NCBI GenBank assembly: GCA_958510825.1
Contig: OY294046.1
Span: 10,704,847-10,768,846, forward strand
DNA from: Brachypterus glaber
Lineage: Eukaryota; Arthropoda; Insecta; Coleoptera; Kateretidae
Length of the DNA stretch: 64,000 nt
Direction: 5' to 3'
Shown here: positions 10,439 to 20,799 of the stretch, one piece after another
How positions within the stretch are numbered: position 1 is the first letter of the stretch
Layout of the letters: each line of letters starts with the position of its first letter
Notes under the pieces: generated by a model
Seen by the model: only the letters and a program-made list of their open reading frames with translations
The model's database searches: none
What the model was told of the DNA's origin: nothing
Made by a program: the position numbers and the translations under genes

Positions 10439-10570
10439 GGACAACTTGCACCAAGGACGGTTTGGACTTTAAACTCCGATTAAATTGACAGTTGACCAAT
10501 CAGAACGCATTTTTTTAATAAACTTTCTTAGTTGAGATAATTTCAGTTTAAGAGTTGGTGCAACTGGCCC
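10439..10570. mobile_element. PIF/Harbinger-like MITE, copy 1
   Basis: 132 bp bounded by TTA on both sides (10436-10438 and 10571-10573). The ends are GGACAACTTGCACCAA and the inverted TTGGTGCAACTGGCCC. A better-preserved copy lies at 57232-57366 with TAA duplications and GGGCCACTTGCACCAA termini. A 3-bp TWA duplication with a GG(G/C)-type terminus is characteristic of PIF/Harbinger non-autonomous elements. Confidence 0.7.
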
Positions 10571-10774
10571 TTAAAGTGTTTCCATCTGATATTATTTCCA
10601 AACCTATACTGCCCCACTAAGCTAGAAAGCAATAACTGCATTTGTCAATAGCAGCGTTTTCAAAATATTACATCAAATTTGACGTGAAAACGTCGCTATG
10701 CAACAAATGGAGTTACTGCTTTCTATCTTATCTATATCTTATAGCTTATACCTATAATCAGTATAATAAGTGGG

Positions 10775-11268
10775 GCCATATAGGACATTGCAAAAAAACA
10801 CTTTTTTTAATTTTTCATATGCACCCCGCGGGTGCAAAATCACAGGCACACAAAAAAAAGTCTTGTGCACCAGACGCTGACCACAAAAACGTATAGAAAT
10901 GTTTGTCCACCTTTTTTCTCGTGTGCCTGTGCACTGGACCATGAAAAAAAGTTCTTTCGTTGCTAATCTCAAAAAAGTAATGAAAGTTGAAACACTTGTC
11001 ATTACTTTTTTAAGTTTTAGAACGAAATGCGAACTGGCTGAGTGAAACCAACCCCAGATTCGGATTCAGCGACCCCAAAAACTATACGTTTGTCTCGTCT
11101 GGTGGATGAGACCTTTTTTTTTCGTGTGCCTGTGTTTTTGTTGAATCAGTAAACGGAGTTGGGCGGGGGTCAAAAAATATTCAATTAACCTGAAATTTGG
11201 TATGCAAGCATAGTTTTTCAATTGAAACAAAATAAAAAATTAAAAAAAGTGTTTTTTGCAATGCCCTA
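10775..11268. mobile_element. Inverted-repeat element with ATTGCAAAAAACACTTTTTT ends
   Basis: GGACATTGCAAAAAAACACT (about 10782) pairs with AGTGTTTTTTGCAATGCCC (about 11247). Inside, CACAGGCACACAAAAAAAAG (10842) pairs with a TTTTTTTTCGTGTGCCTGTG segment (about 11115-11134). No coding content. About 0.49 kb. Confidence 0.65.
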
Positions 11269-11879
11269 ATAATTATTATCGATTTTAATCAGTACCTAAA
11301 AACAGCAATTATTTACTGACAAAATTTAAACAGTTATAAATATAAATACCATCATTTAATAAGAACTTCAACATATATTATTTACAAGAGAACCATTTAC
11401 ACATTTCTAGCATTGTTTGGAGTTAATACTTTCCACGTTTTGGTGATAAAACTTATACAATTGCTTTAAGACATATAAGAAGGCTAGAAGACATGAAAAG
11501 TTACTTTAACTTTTTAACTTTTCCGTGGATGGAGGGTTTACTTCAAAAGTGGACCATGGACCATGGTCCATTGCTGCAGAAATATTAATAGTATATTATA
11601 CACAAAGATTGAGCAGAGCTATAATAGCCGAGCATTATTATCACGAGGATCTATAATGGTATTCTCAACCGTGGTTTATGTATTATTAGTTTAACTTCTA
11701 GCATTATTTAACTATTTTTAATCAGATACTTAATTAACTTAAAATATTAAATAAATTATACATCATTAGGTTTAAATCAAAGTATATATTTTTAGAACTT
11801 TTTAATTATAGCATAATTAAAAACAAAAGAACATCAAAATAAGAAGTATCACCATAAATAACTTGACTAAAGTTTTTTT

Positions 11880-12295
11880 TTTTAAGGTATAGTTATTTTA
11901 AAGCTTCCCGCTTGTAAAAAATCTCGAAATTACCATAGCAACGTAAGATACGCATGCGTCGTAAGCGAAATGACTAGGCCCAATTTATTAAACCGTAAAA
12001 CGTTGACGTGCCATTAACAAGAACAAAACAATGATTTATTCCTCTAAATTATTGGAATAAAAGCGATTTTATAAGCAAATTTTGTTTCTACAGGAATACA
12101 AAAGTGTTTTTAGCAACAGCTTTATCAATTCTCTTTTTTTTACATCAAAACATCATAAAAACAAAGTAAGTAAACAAAAATTATAAATTTTGGTTATGTT
12201 GACATTCAAAACAAGCCACATGCTTCAGTGTAAATCGGACTTTGTGGAGTATTTAGCGGCAATTTTAAAATAACTATACTTTAAAAAAATAAAAA
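11880..12295. repeat. Inverted repeat with AAGTATAGTTATTTTAAA ends
   Basis: TTTAAGGTATAGTTATTTTA (about 11882-11901) pairs with TAAAATAACTATACTTTAAA (about 12267-12286). The 360-base middle is non-coding. The interval 11269-11879 is AT-rich with no feature that I can support. Confidence 0.5.
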
Positions 12296-12404
12296 TTAGT
12301 TAAATAAATTAGCAACTTAACGACTTTTTTGATAAGAGTCTTATTTATATAGGAGCTCTTATTTCGCGCCTTAGTTACTCATTTTAATATTAATAATAAT
12401 TATT

Positions 12405-12525
12405 ATAATGCATTAAATACAAGTTTTAGTCTACTTCGATACACTTTTAAAATGTTTGTTTGGACTTTGGTCACAATGTCACATTTACGGTAGAAATTCG
12501 TAAATTTTATACGTTTAAAAGCAAA
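12405..12525 (+). repeat. Direct repeat with 14590-14705
   Basis: AATGCATTAAATA...AAAATGTTTGTTT...CACATTTACGGTAGAAATTCG appears here and again at about 14600-14698 in the same orientation. The two copies flank most of the 13383-14996 element, so the shared block is probably part of that element family. Confidence 0.5.
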
Positions 12526-12664
12526 AAATAGTAATTATAGCTTGACACACGGATCTGTGGCTACGGGAAATATGCTGGGAATGTGTGTGCAAGTGGGAGA
12601 AAAGAAGAGAGCGCGAATGATTCCTTCCCCTTTCATTGGAGACTTTCTTTCATGCGGAGAACTA

Positions 12665-12775
12665 TATATACCAAGTAGAGAAGACATTTTTTATAGCCGA
12701 GAGTATTAAATCCCAAGCTGCTTAGGATTTAAGAGTGCGAGGCTATAATAGTCTTCTCTACCGTAGTTTATATAT
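12665..12775. repeat. Small palindrome around AGAGAAGAC
   Basis: AGTAGAGAAGACATTTTTTATAGCC pairs imperfectly with GGCTATAATAGTCTTCTCTAC; the inner AATCC...GGATT pair forms the tip. A related degenerate copy lies near 11610-11700. Confidence 0.5.
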
Positions 12776-12792
12776 TAGTTTTTTCACTACTA

Positions 12793-13003
12793 TGGTCCGT
12801 TTTTTCAAGCAAGATAGTAAATTAAAAATCGCACAGTAAATCTTTTTACAACAGGTTTGAATAGTATAAGTTTGTGTACAGAGTATAGTTGTTTTTTGTA
12901 AAATAAACTACGCAGTATATTCGCACATCCAATATTCTAATCTGTTTTGAAAATATTTACTGTGCGATTTTTAATTTACTATCTTGCTTGAAGAAACAGC
13001 CCA
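12793..13003. mobile_element. MITE-like inverted repeat, about 50-bp arms
   Basis: CAAGCAAGATAGTAAATTAA (about 12808) and its exact inverted partner TTAATTTACTATCTTGCTTG (about 12971) bound a loop of about 140 bases. The arms continue through AAATCGCACAGTAAAT. No coding content. Confidence 0.7.
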
Positions 13004-13382
13004 TAGCACTATTTAACTATTTTTATTCAAATATTAAAATAAATTATTAACAGAAATAATATTTCTTGAAATTTTCATAAAAATCAAGTAGACTTTATCA
13101 ATGACATTTGCTCAAATAAATACTTTGAACTGCTATTTAATAAAAAAGAGTTATTTAAAGCTATTTTCTTGGGCTTTACTAGTAAAAATTGCACAAAGAA
13201 CTGAAACATCTAAAGTGACAGAAATCAATTGTTTATAAAATTTACTCCTACTATATTAAAAAAAAAAAAAAGAATTGGACACAACGCAGATTGGTTCATA
13301 AAAAAAAGGACAACATTTTAAATTTTTGGGGTTTCAAGTAAAAGCATAATGCTCATCTGCTGTCAAGCTGTAAGGAGAATAT

Positions 13383-14996
13383 TAGGGTGGAACTTATATT
13401 TTTTTATTATCTTAAAATTTTTATTTAGATGTAAACAGAAAATTCTGAAAATATGAGAGTTATCAAGCTAAAAGTCCTAAATGGGCCCTTAGAATTCGCA
13501 AATTATCCATAAATCGTAAAAAATCGTTGAAAATTATCTGTAATTTTTGTATATGTGAAAAATTTAAAGAGCTTCCAATCTTATTTTTTTCCTTTTGAGC
13601 ATACAAAATTATGAGCCAAATTTCAAAATGATCAAATCATTCTAACCCCTTCCGAAAATTCGCCAAATTTGACCATAACATCAAAATTTACGAATTTCTA
13701 CCATACTCCCTGACTAAACCTACCGGACCTCCTTATAAAGGTCGCGATATCTGTCCAGGCCAGGGTACGCAACTCCTCTCTTCGGAGCGTTGCCACTCCG
13801 AAGATCTCCTGTCGTATTCTGCCGAACCGATCGCATTGTCCTGGGAACTGTAAGGGCGATTCTTCGTCTATCCTGCAACCCGAGCAGATGGGGTCGTTAC
13901 CGACCTTCATCTTGAACAGGTGCCTTCCTAGTCCACAGTGACCCGTCAGGATCCCTGTGAGTTGGCTGATCGTGGCTCGGCTTCTTCCTAGTAGCCACGG
14001 GGTTTTTGACTTGCTTGTACCGGAAAGGAAGTCCTTTGCCTGCCTGCAGTTCGTGACCGTTGACCAGCTTTCTCTTAGTTTTTCTCCAGCCCACGTGTTG
14101 AGGGCTGATATGACTTGTTTCATTGTAATACCAAGCTTGGGTTCGGGTCCCATGCACGGAGTCTCGGCTCCGAACCTGGCAAGTTTGTCTGCCTTCTCGT
14201 TGTCTGGAATCCCGCTGTGTACAAGGTGGAATTTTTTTGTTCCTCGCTAGGTCCTCCAGGGCTTCTATGCATTCCTGCACTAGAGTGGATCTAGTGCAGG
14301 GTGCACTGAGAGCCTTGAGGGCTGCTTGGCTGTCGGAGCAGATGTGGACATCTGATCCGTTGCTCCCTAGGACCTCTTCGCATCTTGCCGCTTCCTGTAT
14401 AGCAAAGACTTCCTCTTGGAATACTGTGGGGTACCTGCTGAGCGAATAGCTCTTTTGAACCCCCGGGTAGTTTTAAAAATACAAAATAGTAACCGGCACC
14501 GGTAGGTACCATAAATGCGACTGGCAGCGAACGTGTTAACTCGTTTTGTTTTAGTTAAATCATTTTAATATTATGAATAAATATTAGAAATTCTAATTTA
14601 GAATGCATTAAATAAAAAGAAATTTAGTCTGATCTGATACATTTTTTAAAATGTTTGTTTACCTTTTGACTCACATTTACGGTAGAAATTCGTAAACTTT
14701 AGTGTTAGGGGCAACTTTGGCGGATTTTCGCCATGGGTTAGAATCTTTTAGTCATTTTGTAATTTTGAATATAATTTTATATGCTTAAAAGGAAAAAAAT
14801 AGGATTTTTTTTAAATTTTTCACTTATACAAAAATTACAAACAATTTTCAACGATTTTTTACGATTTATGGGTAATAACTTTAGGGGCCCAATTAGAACC
14901 CTTAGACAAGCTTGATCACCCTTACATTTTAGAATTCCCTAGTTACACCTAAACGAAAATTTTAAGATAATAAAAAATATAAGGTCCACCCTAATA
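13383..14996. mobile_element. 1.6 kb element with ~325-bp terminal inverted repeats carrying a LINE fragment
   Basis: Left arm about 13383-13705, right arm about 14678-14996. They start with TTAGGGTGGAACTTATA and end with TATAAGGTCCACCCTAA. Both arms contain CGATTTTTTACGATTTAT-type and GGTAGAAATTCGTAAA blocks in opposite orientation. The 970-base middle holds a minus-strand RNase H fragment (separate entry), either captured or inserted. Confidence 0.7.
13698..14455 (-). pseudogene. RNase H domain and C-terminus of a non-LTR retrotransposon (relic)
   Basis: The minus-strand reading starts YPTVFQEEVFAIQEAARCEE and continues ICSDSQAALKAL, with a catalytic Asp in the SDSQ motif. After a frameshift at a poly-A run (about 14230) it gives HLVHSGIPDNEKADKLARFG, with the HSG(I/N)..NE.AD RNase H signature. 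It then reads LTGHCGLGRHLFKMKVGN and a CSGC zinc-knuckle-like end. This is the 3' part of an ORF2 from a retrotransposon of the I/LOA/R1 type, the LINE groups that carry RNase H. The endonuclease and RT are missing, so it is 5'-truncated and inactive. It is markedly more GC-rich than its surroundings, suggesting a fairly recent or foreign origin. Confidence 0.82.
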
Positions 14997-15289
14997 ATAT
15001 ATACGTTATTTTTACGATTTTGAAATAGCCAATACGTTTTACACCATGACTTTGCCAAATTGTTGTACCAAAACCAATCCATCGTAAAGTTTACTACCTT
15101 CAGCGTTTACAATAGAAGTCACTCAACAGTGAACGTTACTTCTGAATTACAAAGCCAATCGATAAAGAATAAATTTAAGGTAGGTCATTTTTCGGATGCA
15201 GTACATCAAAAAACCGAACCCTTACACGATCGCTCGGTTTTCCATCCGTCTATATGTTCGTCTGTCACAGCCTTTTATCTTAGAAACAC

Positions 15290-15370
15290 CATTGTACCTA
15301 TATGTAGCTTAACCCATTTGAAATTGACTAAAAAATTCGGTTTTTATTTAATAATTTAATCTTAATAAGG
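15290..15370 (-). mobile_element. Left remnant of an 'A' family copy interrupted by a hAT-like element
   Basis: Contains the CCATTTGAAATTGACTAAAA / GGTTTTTATTTAATAA block of element A. It stops at TAATAAGG (15363-15370), and the family sequence resumes at TAATAAGG (17031-17038) and runs to about 17275. The stretch 15000-15290 shows no gene. The open frame at 15060-15359 has no recognisable domain. Confidence 0.6.
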
Positions 15371-17030
15371 CAGCAGTGTGAAGTTGTAAACCCGCATTAG
15401 GCACTAACGAAAATTTTGTGTTTTTCGGAAAGGGAGCCTTATGTGGACGTTAGTGCCACCATTACTTTCGTTTGTGCCATCTTGGTTCCCGAGATATAAA
15501 AATTTCCCCAAAATTGCCTGTAATCCCGCATTTGTATTTTGAAAAAAAAGTACGTGGGTAGAATCTTTTATATCCGTGGACGTTAGTGCCACAAAATTTT
15601 TTTCCCCATCTCAAAGCGTTAAGCCCTCAGGGAGGTTTAAACTTGAAAAAATGGGGTGTTTTTAAAACGAGGCACCTACGAGAGAAAGCGAAATAGTTTG
15701 AATATGTTAGCGTTTATTGGTACTTTTATGTCTGGAGAGGTAAGTGCCATCATTAGGTCGCTTCTTTGTCCCAGCGTTTGGTCAAAAATTTACATTCCAG
15801 TCATAATAAATTATTAATAATAGAGTCGCTCCATATAGCGACAACTCGTCCAAACGTAGTGCGTTCCAGCCGTAGGCTGCATTCCGACCACATTTAATTC
15901 ATTTAAAAGTGTACAATAGTTTTTACTGGGCGCAGGTGTATTCTGCCTGAGACTGCTCGTGGCAATCTATCAGCTTCTTCATTGCCTACATTTCCATTAT
16001 GTCCCTTTACCCATGAGAGTGTAACAGTATTTGAAACTTCCGCTTCCTCCAGGGATTGGTGACATTCTAAAACTAGCTTTAAAGTAATTTTGAAAAACTT
16101 GATTGCTAGTATGGAAGCTTTGCTATCCGTAAGAATAGTTATTCTTGTATTACTGATTTTCCTTTCAGTAATAATTCTCAGTATTAGTTATACCTATAAG
16201 CTCTGCCTGAAAGACCTAGGCATGCTTGCCAAGAAAAATGCTTATTTCTAACTCTAGATCAGGGCAGAAGACACCTGCGCTCAGTAAAAACTATTGTACA
16301 CTTTTAAATGAATTAAATATGTCCGGAATGCAGCCTACGGCTGGAACGCACTACGTTTTGACGAGTTGTCGCTATATGGAGTGACTCTATTATTAATAAT
16401 TTATTATGACTGGAACGGGTAATTTTTTTGTAGGTTAAAAATTTTGACAAGTTGGTCAAAATTATTTTATTGTTCTTGGGACTAAACGCCTGCAGTAACA
16501 AATGATTATATGGTGGCCCAAACAGACACAAACGATAAGAAGTCCTTGGAAACTACAATCACTTAATTTTACTATATAAAATTTTTCACAATTTGTCGAG
16601 GCGAAGAAAAATGTAAATTTTTGACCAAACGCTGGGACAAAGAAGCGATGATGGCACTTACCTCTCCAGACATAAAAGTACCAATAAACGCTAACATATT
16701 CAAACTATTTCGCTTTCTCTCGTAGGTGCCTCGTTTTAAAAACACCCCATTTTTTCAAGTTTAAACCTCCCTGAGGGCTTAACGCTTTGAGATAGGGAAA
16801 AAAATTTTGTGGCACTAACGTCCACGGATATAAGAGATTCTACCCACGTACTTTTTTTTTCAAAATACAAATGCGGGATTAGAAGCAATTTTGGGGAAAT
16901 TTTTATATCTCGGGAACCAAGATGGCACAAACGAAAGTAATGGTGGCACTAACGTCCACATAAGGCCCCCTTTCCGAAAAACACAAAATTTTCGTTAGTG
17001 CCTAATGCGGGTTTACAACTTCACACTGCC
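15371..17030. mobile_element. hAT- or P-type foldback element, 8-bp target duplication TAATAAGG
   Basis: Flanked on both sides by TAATAAGG (15363-15370 and 17031-17038). Starts CAGCAGTGTGAAGTTG and ends CAACTTCACACTGCC. The arms are about 590 bases on the left and about 770 on the right. The right arm has roughly 200 extra bases at about 16413-16630. The arms repeat TTAGTGCCACCATTACTTTCG-type blocks. An 8-bp duplication with CAG-type ends fits the hAT superfamily; P-type is an alternative. No transposase was found, so it is non-autonomous. Its loop contains a piece of LINE RNase H. Confidence 0.8.
15920..16075 (-). pseudogene. RNase H fragment of a non-LTR retrotransposon in the loop of the foldback element
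   Basis: Reading the minus strand from about 16075 gives LVLECHQSLEEAEVSN and then VTLSWVKGHNGNVGNEEADR. This is the conserved V..G(H)..N.GNE.AD motif of RNase H in I/R1/LOA-type retrotransposons. About 50 residues remain. The following residues (GRIHLRPVK) run into the left arm of the palindrome, and a partial mirror copy exists at about 16257-16290. The fragment was therefore present before or during formation of the inverted duplication. Confidence 0.7.
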
Positions 17031-17275
17031 TAATAAGGCCCATCTTTGTATGGTATTTTTATGTACTTGTTTTAACCAGGGGTTTGTGAAACGGGGGTGG
17101 GCTTTTAATGATGCACGCAATATCCAAATCTAAGAAAAAAGTTTCTATACATGTAGGTCGAAAAATCGGTTCTAAAACTACAATGGCATTTTAAAAATGG
17201 TGCAATTTTAGGAGACCATAGCTCCCTTAGGATTGTTTTTTGTAAGTGCCCGTATATGAGGCATTTCGTGCCAGG
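17031..17275 (-). mobile_element. Right remnant of the interrupted 'A' family copy
   Basis: Continues the A family sequence from the duplicated TAATAAGG through AAGGCCCATCTTTGTATG, AACCAGGGGTTTGTGAAAC and GGAGACCATAGCTCCCTTAG. The order matches the intact copy at 945-2094 read on the other strand. Confidence 0.6.
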
Positions 17276-17670
17276 ATTTTGTTCACATCTCACGGATTTT
17301 GACCAAACTTGGAATAGTTGTAGCACTAGTAATACATATGCACAGTTGAACCCACAAAAAACGCAAGATTTAAATATGCTAATATGTCAATTTTACTAAT
17401 TATTTTATAGTTTAAGTAAGATTTTAAGAAATAGGTTAGATTAATTTGACAAATTATTGTCAGTTTTTTCAAAGTTTATTACCAGACCCCGGATATTTGG
17501 TATTGATTACGGTAGGGACCCTAAATAAAGTGACATTTAACTTCACACAAAGGGTTGAGACACCAATTTAGTAATTTCTGCAGGGTTATGTTTTTTTGCG
17601 AATTGGCACTATTGGTATAGTGGAAGTGACATTACTTGTCAAAATATCCATAGACGTGTTTTTTGAAAAA

Positions 17671-17826
17671 ATGTCACGACAATGTTCAGTGGTAAACTGT
17701 CGTAATTCTATCCATGCAGGATATATATTATTTCCATTCCCCAAATGCAATGCATTATTAAATGAATGGAAAAGAAGCATGTATCTTCCGAATTGGAAGA
17801 TTTTCGATAAATCAAAAATTTGCGAA
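17671..17826 (+). CDS. THAP zinc-finger protein, exon 1 (transposon-encoded)
   Basis: Starts at ATG 17671 (MSRQCSVVNC). The first two zinc ligands are Cys5 and Cys10, followed by the FPFPK motif. The Trp of the THAP core is in NEWKRSM. The exon ends at ICE before a GTAAAA donor; a CEAH ligand pair (Cys-x2-His) appears only after splicing to 17880. An in-frame upstream extension to 17596 exists but has no THAP homology. In P-type transposases this domain binds sequence-specifically near the element ends. Here it is the only preserved part, so the product would be a short DNA-binding protein that might act as a repressor. Confidence 0.75.
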
Positions 17827-17879
17827 GTAAAAATATGAAAAAATGAACTTTAAAAATTTTAAATTTGTAACTTTTGTAG

Positions 17880-18023
17880 GCACACTTTTCAGAGGAAGAT
17901 TTTATTTTAAAATTAAAAGAAACCGCAATTCCAAAAATTCAAAAAAATTGTAGTTTTAATGGAAAATTAAATGTTCTAGTAATCAAATTCATTCTAAATT
18001 ATCGAATTATGAAAAAATTATAA
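17880..18023 (+). CDS. THAP zinc-finger protein, exon 2
   Basis: Acceptor TTTTGTAG at 17879. Starts AHFSEEDFILKLKE, supplying the zinc-ligand His and the HF.EEDF motif. It continues to TAIPKIQ, which corresponds to the AVPTIF box that closes THAP domains. Stop TAA at 18021-18023. Combined product 99 aa, about one THAP domain plus a few residues. After the stop, 18024-18640 contains no further coding sequence that I can recognise, so the transposase body is deleted or too degraded to see. Confidence 0.7.
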   Translation, partial: AHFSEEDFILKLKETAIPKIQKNCSFNGKLNVLVIKFILNYRIMKKL

Positions 18024-20799
18024 TAATGAAAAACCTGCAGTTATCATTAAATGAATGCCTATAAAATTATTTTTTTTTTAATATTTTTAGTTTGCTAAAG
18101 TAAAACTACTAGTTGATCATATTCTTCGGTACATGCCTGAATTTTTTACATTCCTCTTATTTATTTATATTATTCTTTTCTTCAAAATTAATTCAGTTCC
18201 AAATAAAAGTAATTTCAACTATTTAGGGAAAATTCCGAGATTATTCGAACACTGACGGTCGTCAGTATATTCCATAAGTAAATCTTGATTTAAATTGTAC
18301 AGGTATTTTCGTAGGCACTTTAAAAAAGTACAATAATAAAACTATAAACCATAATTTCGTAAATAAATAAATTTGATGACCAAATATTCAATTTGACACT
18401 GACACTTAAATATGACAATATTATTATATTAATTAATATCGACGCCTCTTTTCGGGTTGACATTTAACTATAACCTCAGATTTTGTATCTGACAGAATTA
18501 TATTAAATTTAGACATAATTATTTCTAGATTTAGATTTGGCACCAAAGCACTTTGGATAAAACCATTGTCTTTCATTCAAAATCAAAGCGTGTCTCAACC
18601 CTTTGTGTGAAGTTTAATGTCATTATATATAGGGTCCCTAGATTACGGGGGTCGCACAAATATTACTTATAAAAAAAAGATTCCTAACTATATAAATATC
18701 AAAGGTAAAACAACAAAAAACTATATTATGTATATTTTACAAAATATTTACATGTAAGTGTTTTAACACTAAATGTACCCATATTTTTAAACATAATATT
18801 ATTGTTGAAAATAAAAATATATCATTAAGATTTTCTCCATATTTTCGGCTATTAAGCTTCTTCTTTTACCAAAAGTATATTTATAATCTGAAAATAAACG
18901 TTCTGTCTACCGAAGTAGATAAGTAGAGCATAATTAAAGAATTATGATTTCTTAATGCATTTATTAGTATTTAGATTTGGGTTTGAAAAGTCAACTTCTT
19001 TCCATTAAAAAGGTCTACTATTGAACATTGTGGAAAATTCGGAATAATATAACATGTGCAATCTTTAAACCAGAAGCATTTTTGGTTTCATGTGCTTTGA
19101 AACATTGCATTTCTAAGACAGATATCTTTTTCGCACGTTCAACAATAAAGTAACTCACGATTAAATTGCAGCTCGGGAATATTTTGAATCCAAGATTCTA
19201 CGGTAGTGGGTTAAGGACGCTCACAAGCCATTTTAAAAATTTCAAAACTTATTTATAATAAATTACAAATTTGTGTTACTCAGTAAGTGTCACTCATGTC
19301 AGAATGTTCATAAAAGAATAATTTCCGTTCGCCCCTCGTAATCAATACCAAATATCCGGGTACTATTTATTACAGAAAATGCATGCAAATAATGTCGAAT
19401 ATTAAAAAAATAATAATAAATAAAAGTCCAAACTGAAAAAACATTTAGAATATTTAATTAAATCAAAAATTAAAACACAATATTTAGTAAATCTTATGAA
19501 AAAAATTAAATTTTGAACTCTACTAACCAAACATATAATTTATGAAAATTATGATTTTCGTTTAAAAAAAGGTTTTCCGGAGGTTTTTTTCGCTTTTTTA
19601 ATCTTGGAACTATCGATGCGGCGACGGGCGATGGTTTTTGACCCAGGAAAATTTGTATTGTTTATAGCATGCACGGCTTCTTGTAAATGGTATTCTCTCA
19701 AATAATTAAGTAAATTTTCATCCTGTATTTCATTTGATATCTTCTTTCTTTCCGAGTCTGCACGCCCTTTCCTCCTCCATTATCTTAACCATTATTCTCT
19801 TTTCTATGATCTTAACACAACTTTCCGAAACACTAAATAACCTTGCCACAATTAAAGGTCTCTATAGAGATCACTAGCCACAATCACTTCCTTATATCCT
19901 GCTTCCAATATACTAATAGTTTGAGATTTCTTAACGCATTTCTAATTACTTTATAATTATTATAAGTAATTTTGATAAATATTGTCTACATGACAACGGC
20001 TTTGTTTGTATTGTAATTATTGAATTTACGCAACTAAATTTTCAATCTTGTTTTTTTTCGGATTCAACTGTACATTACCGGCTATGATATTCCGCAAACT
20101 GACCAATTCACCAGACATTATGCAAAATCACTACAACTTTGGGTGATCTACTAATTTACTACGCTATTTTTGAAAATCTCGAAAATGCCTGATGAAAAAA
20201 TATAGATATTTACATTCAATACCTCTCACATTGTCTAGGTAATTTGAATGCCTTAAAAGTGTTGAGCAATACTGCCCTGATAAAGTAAAGGGCAGTAACT
20301 GACATTGGTCAATAGCAGCGTTTTTAAAATATTACATCAAGGTGGTTGTTTTTGGTAAAAACTGTGGTGGGGTAAGGGGCGTGAAATGGGTTAAAACCTA
20401 TTTTTTTTGCACATACTATTTTTTCATTTTTCGACAAAAGAAACTTTTAAATAATTTTTGAACGTCATCCATAAAAAACATACTCGCTTGGGGGCAGGTC
20501 CACAGGTTTCACCGGATAGAAAAAACATTAAACTCTTGTCTACCAGTGTATCAAATTTGTAACAAACCCAATTAAATAAGAAATATATAAAATATTTAAA
20601 AAGTATCATTTTTCGCCATTGTATTATGTTTGTAAACTAACAGGATTTTAAGGCACAACCAACCCCATTAATTATATATTTTATGAAACACGTAAACTTA
20701 GAAACACTGCGCAGTGCGCCCACTGTACAGTGTCGCACGTGCGACCGTCAAAAAAATCTTTGTTTATTTAACGTCCCAAAATAAAAAAAATAAAAGCTA

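Larger units (their letters stand above)
17513..18640 (+). mobile_element. Innermost element: P-like, with THAP gene, 8-bp duplication GATTACGG
   Basis: 1128 bp between GATTACGG at 17505-17512 and GATTACGG at 18641-18648. The terminal inverted repeats are about 50 bp: both ends start TAGGGACCCTA and include CTTCACACAAAGGGTTGAGA. It carries a two-exon THAP-domain gene. THAP domains are the DNA-binding module of P-element transposases, and P elements make 8-bp duplications. An internally deleted P-superfamily element is the best reading. No DDE-like catalytic region was found in the remaining 600 bases. Confidence 0.8.
17483..19365. mobile_element. Second-level insertion with 8-bp duplication TTTATTAC
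   Basis: Flanked by TTTATTAC at 17475-17482 and 19366-19373. The uninterrupted copies read TTTATTACAGAAAATGCATG across this site, so the boundary is exact. Termini are CAGACCCCGGATATTTGG and, inverted, TAGTACCCGGATATTTGG, extended by TATTGATTACG. Without the inner element it is about 0.75 kb and shows no transposase. An 8-bp duplication fits hAT or P-type elements. Confidence 0.85.
17343..20070 (-). mobile_element. pogo/mariner-like element, copy 1 (host of a nested insertion)
   Basis: Ends are CAGTTGAACCCACAAAAA and the inverted partner of CAGTTGAATCCG (GGATTCAACTG, followed by TA at 20071). Uninterrupted copies lie at 55183-56049 (inverted) and 62255-63095. After removing the 1.88 kb insertion at 17483-19365, the remainder is about 0.84 kb and collinear with those copies. 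TA targets with CAGTTG termini fit the Tc1/mariner-pogo group. Only degenerate coding traces remain. Confidence 0.75.

Noticed and set aside
10188..10499. 103-residue minus-strand open frame
   Set aside because: Overlaps the terminal repeat of a MITE and shows no family motif.
13957..14449. Plus-strand open frames of 97 and 70 residues in the GC-rich segment
   Set aside because: Shadows of the minus-strand LINE RNase H fragment; the minus-strand reading shows recognised motifs and the plus strand does not.
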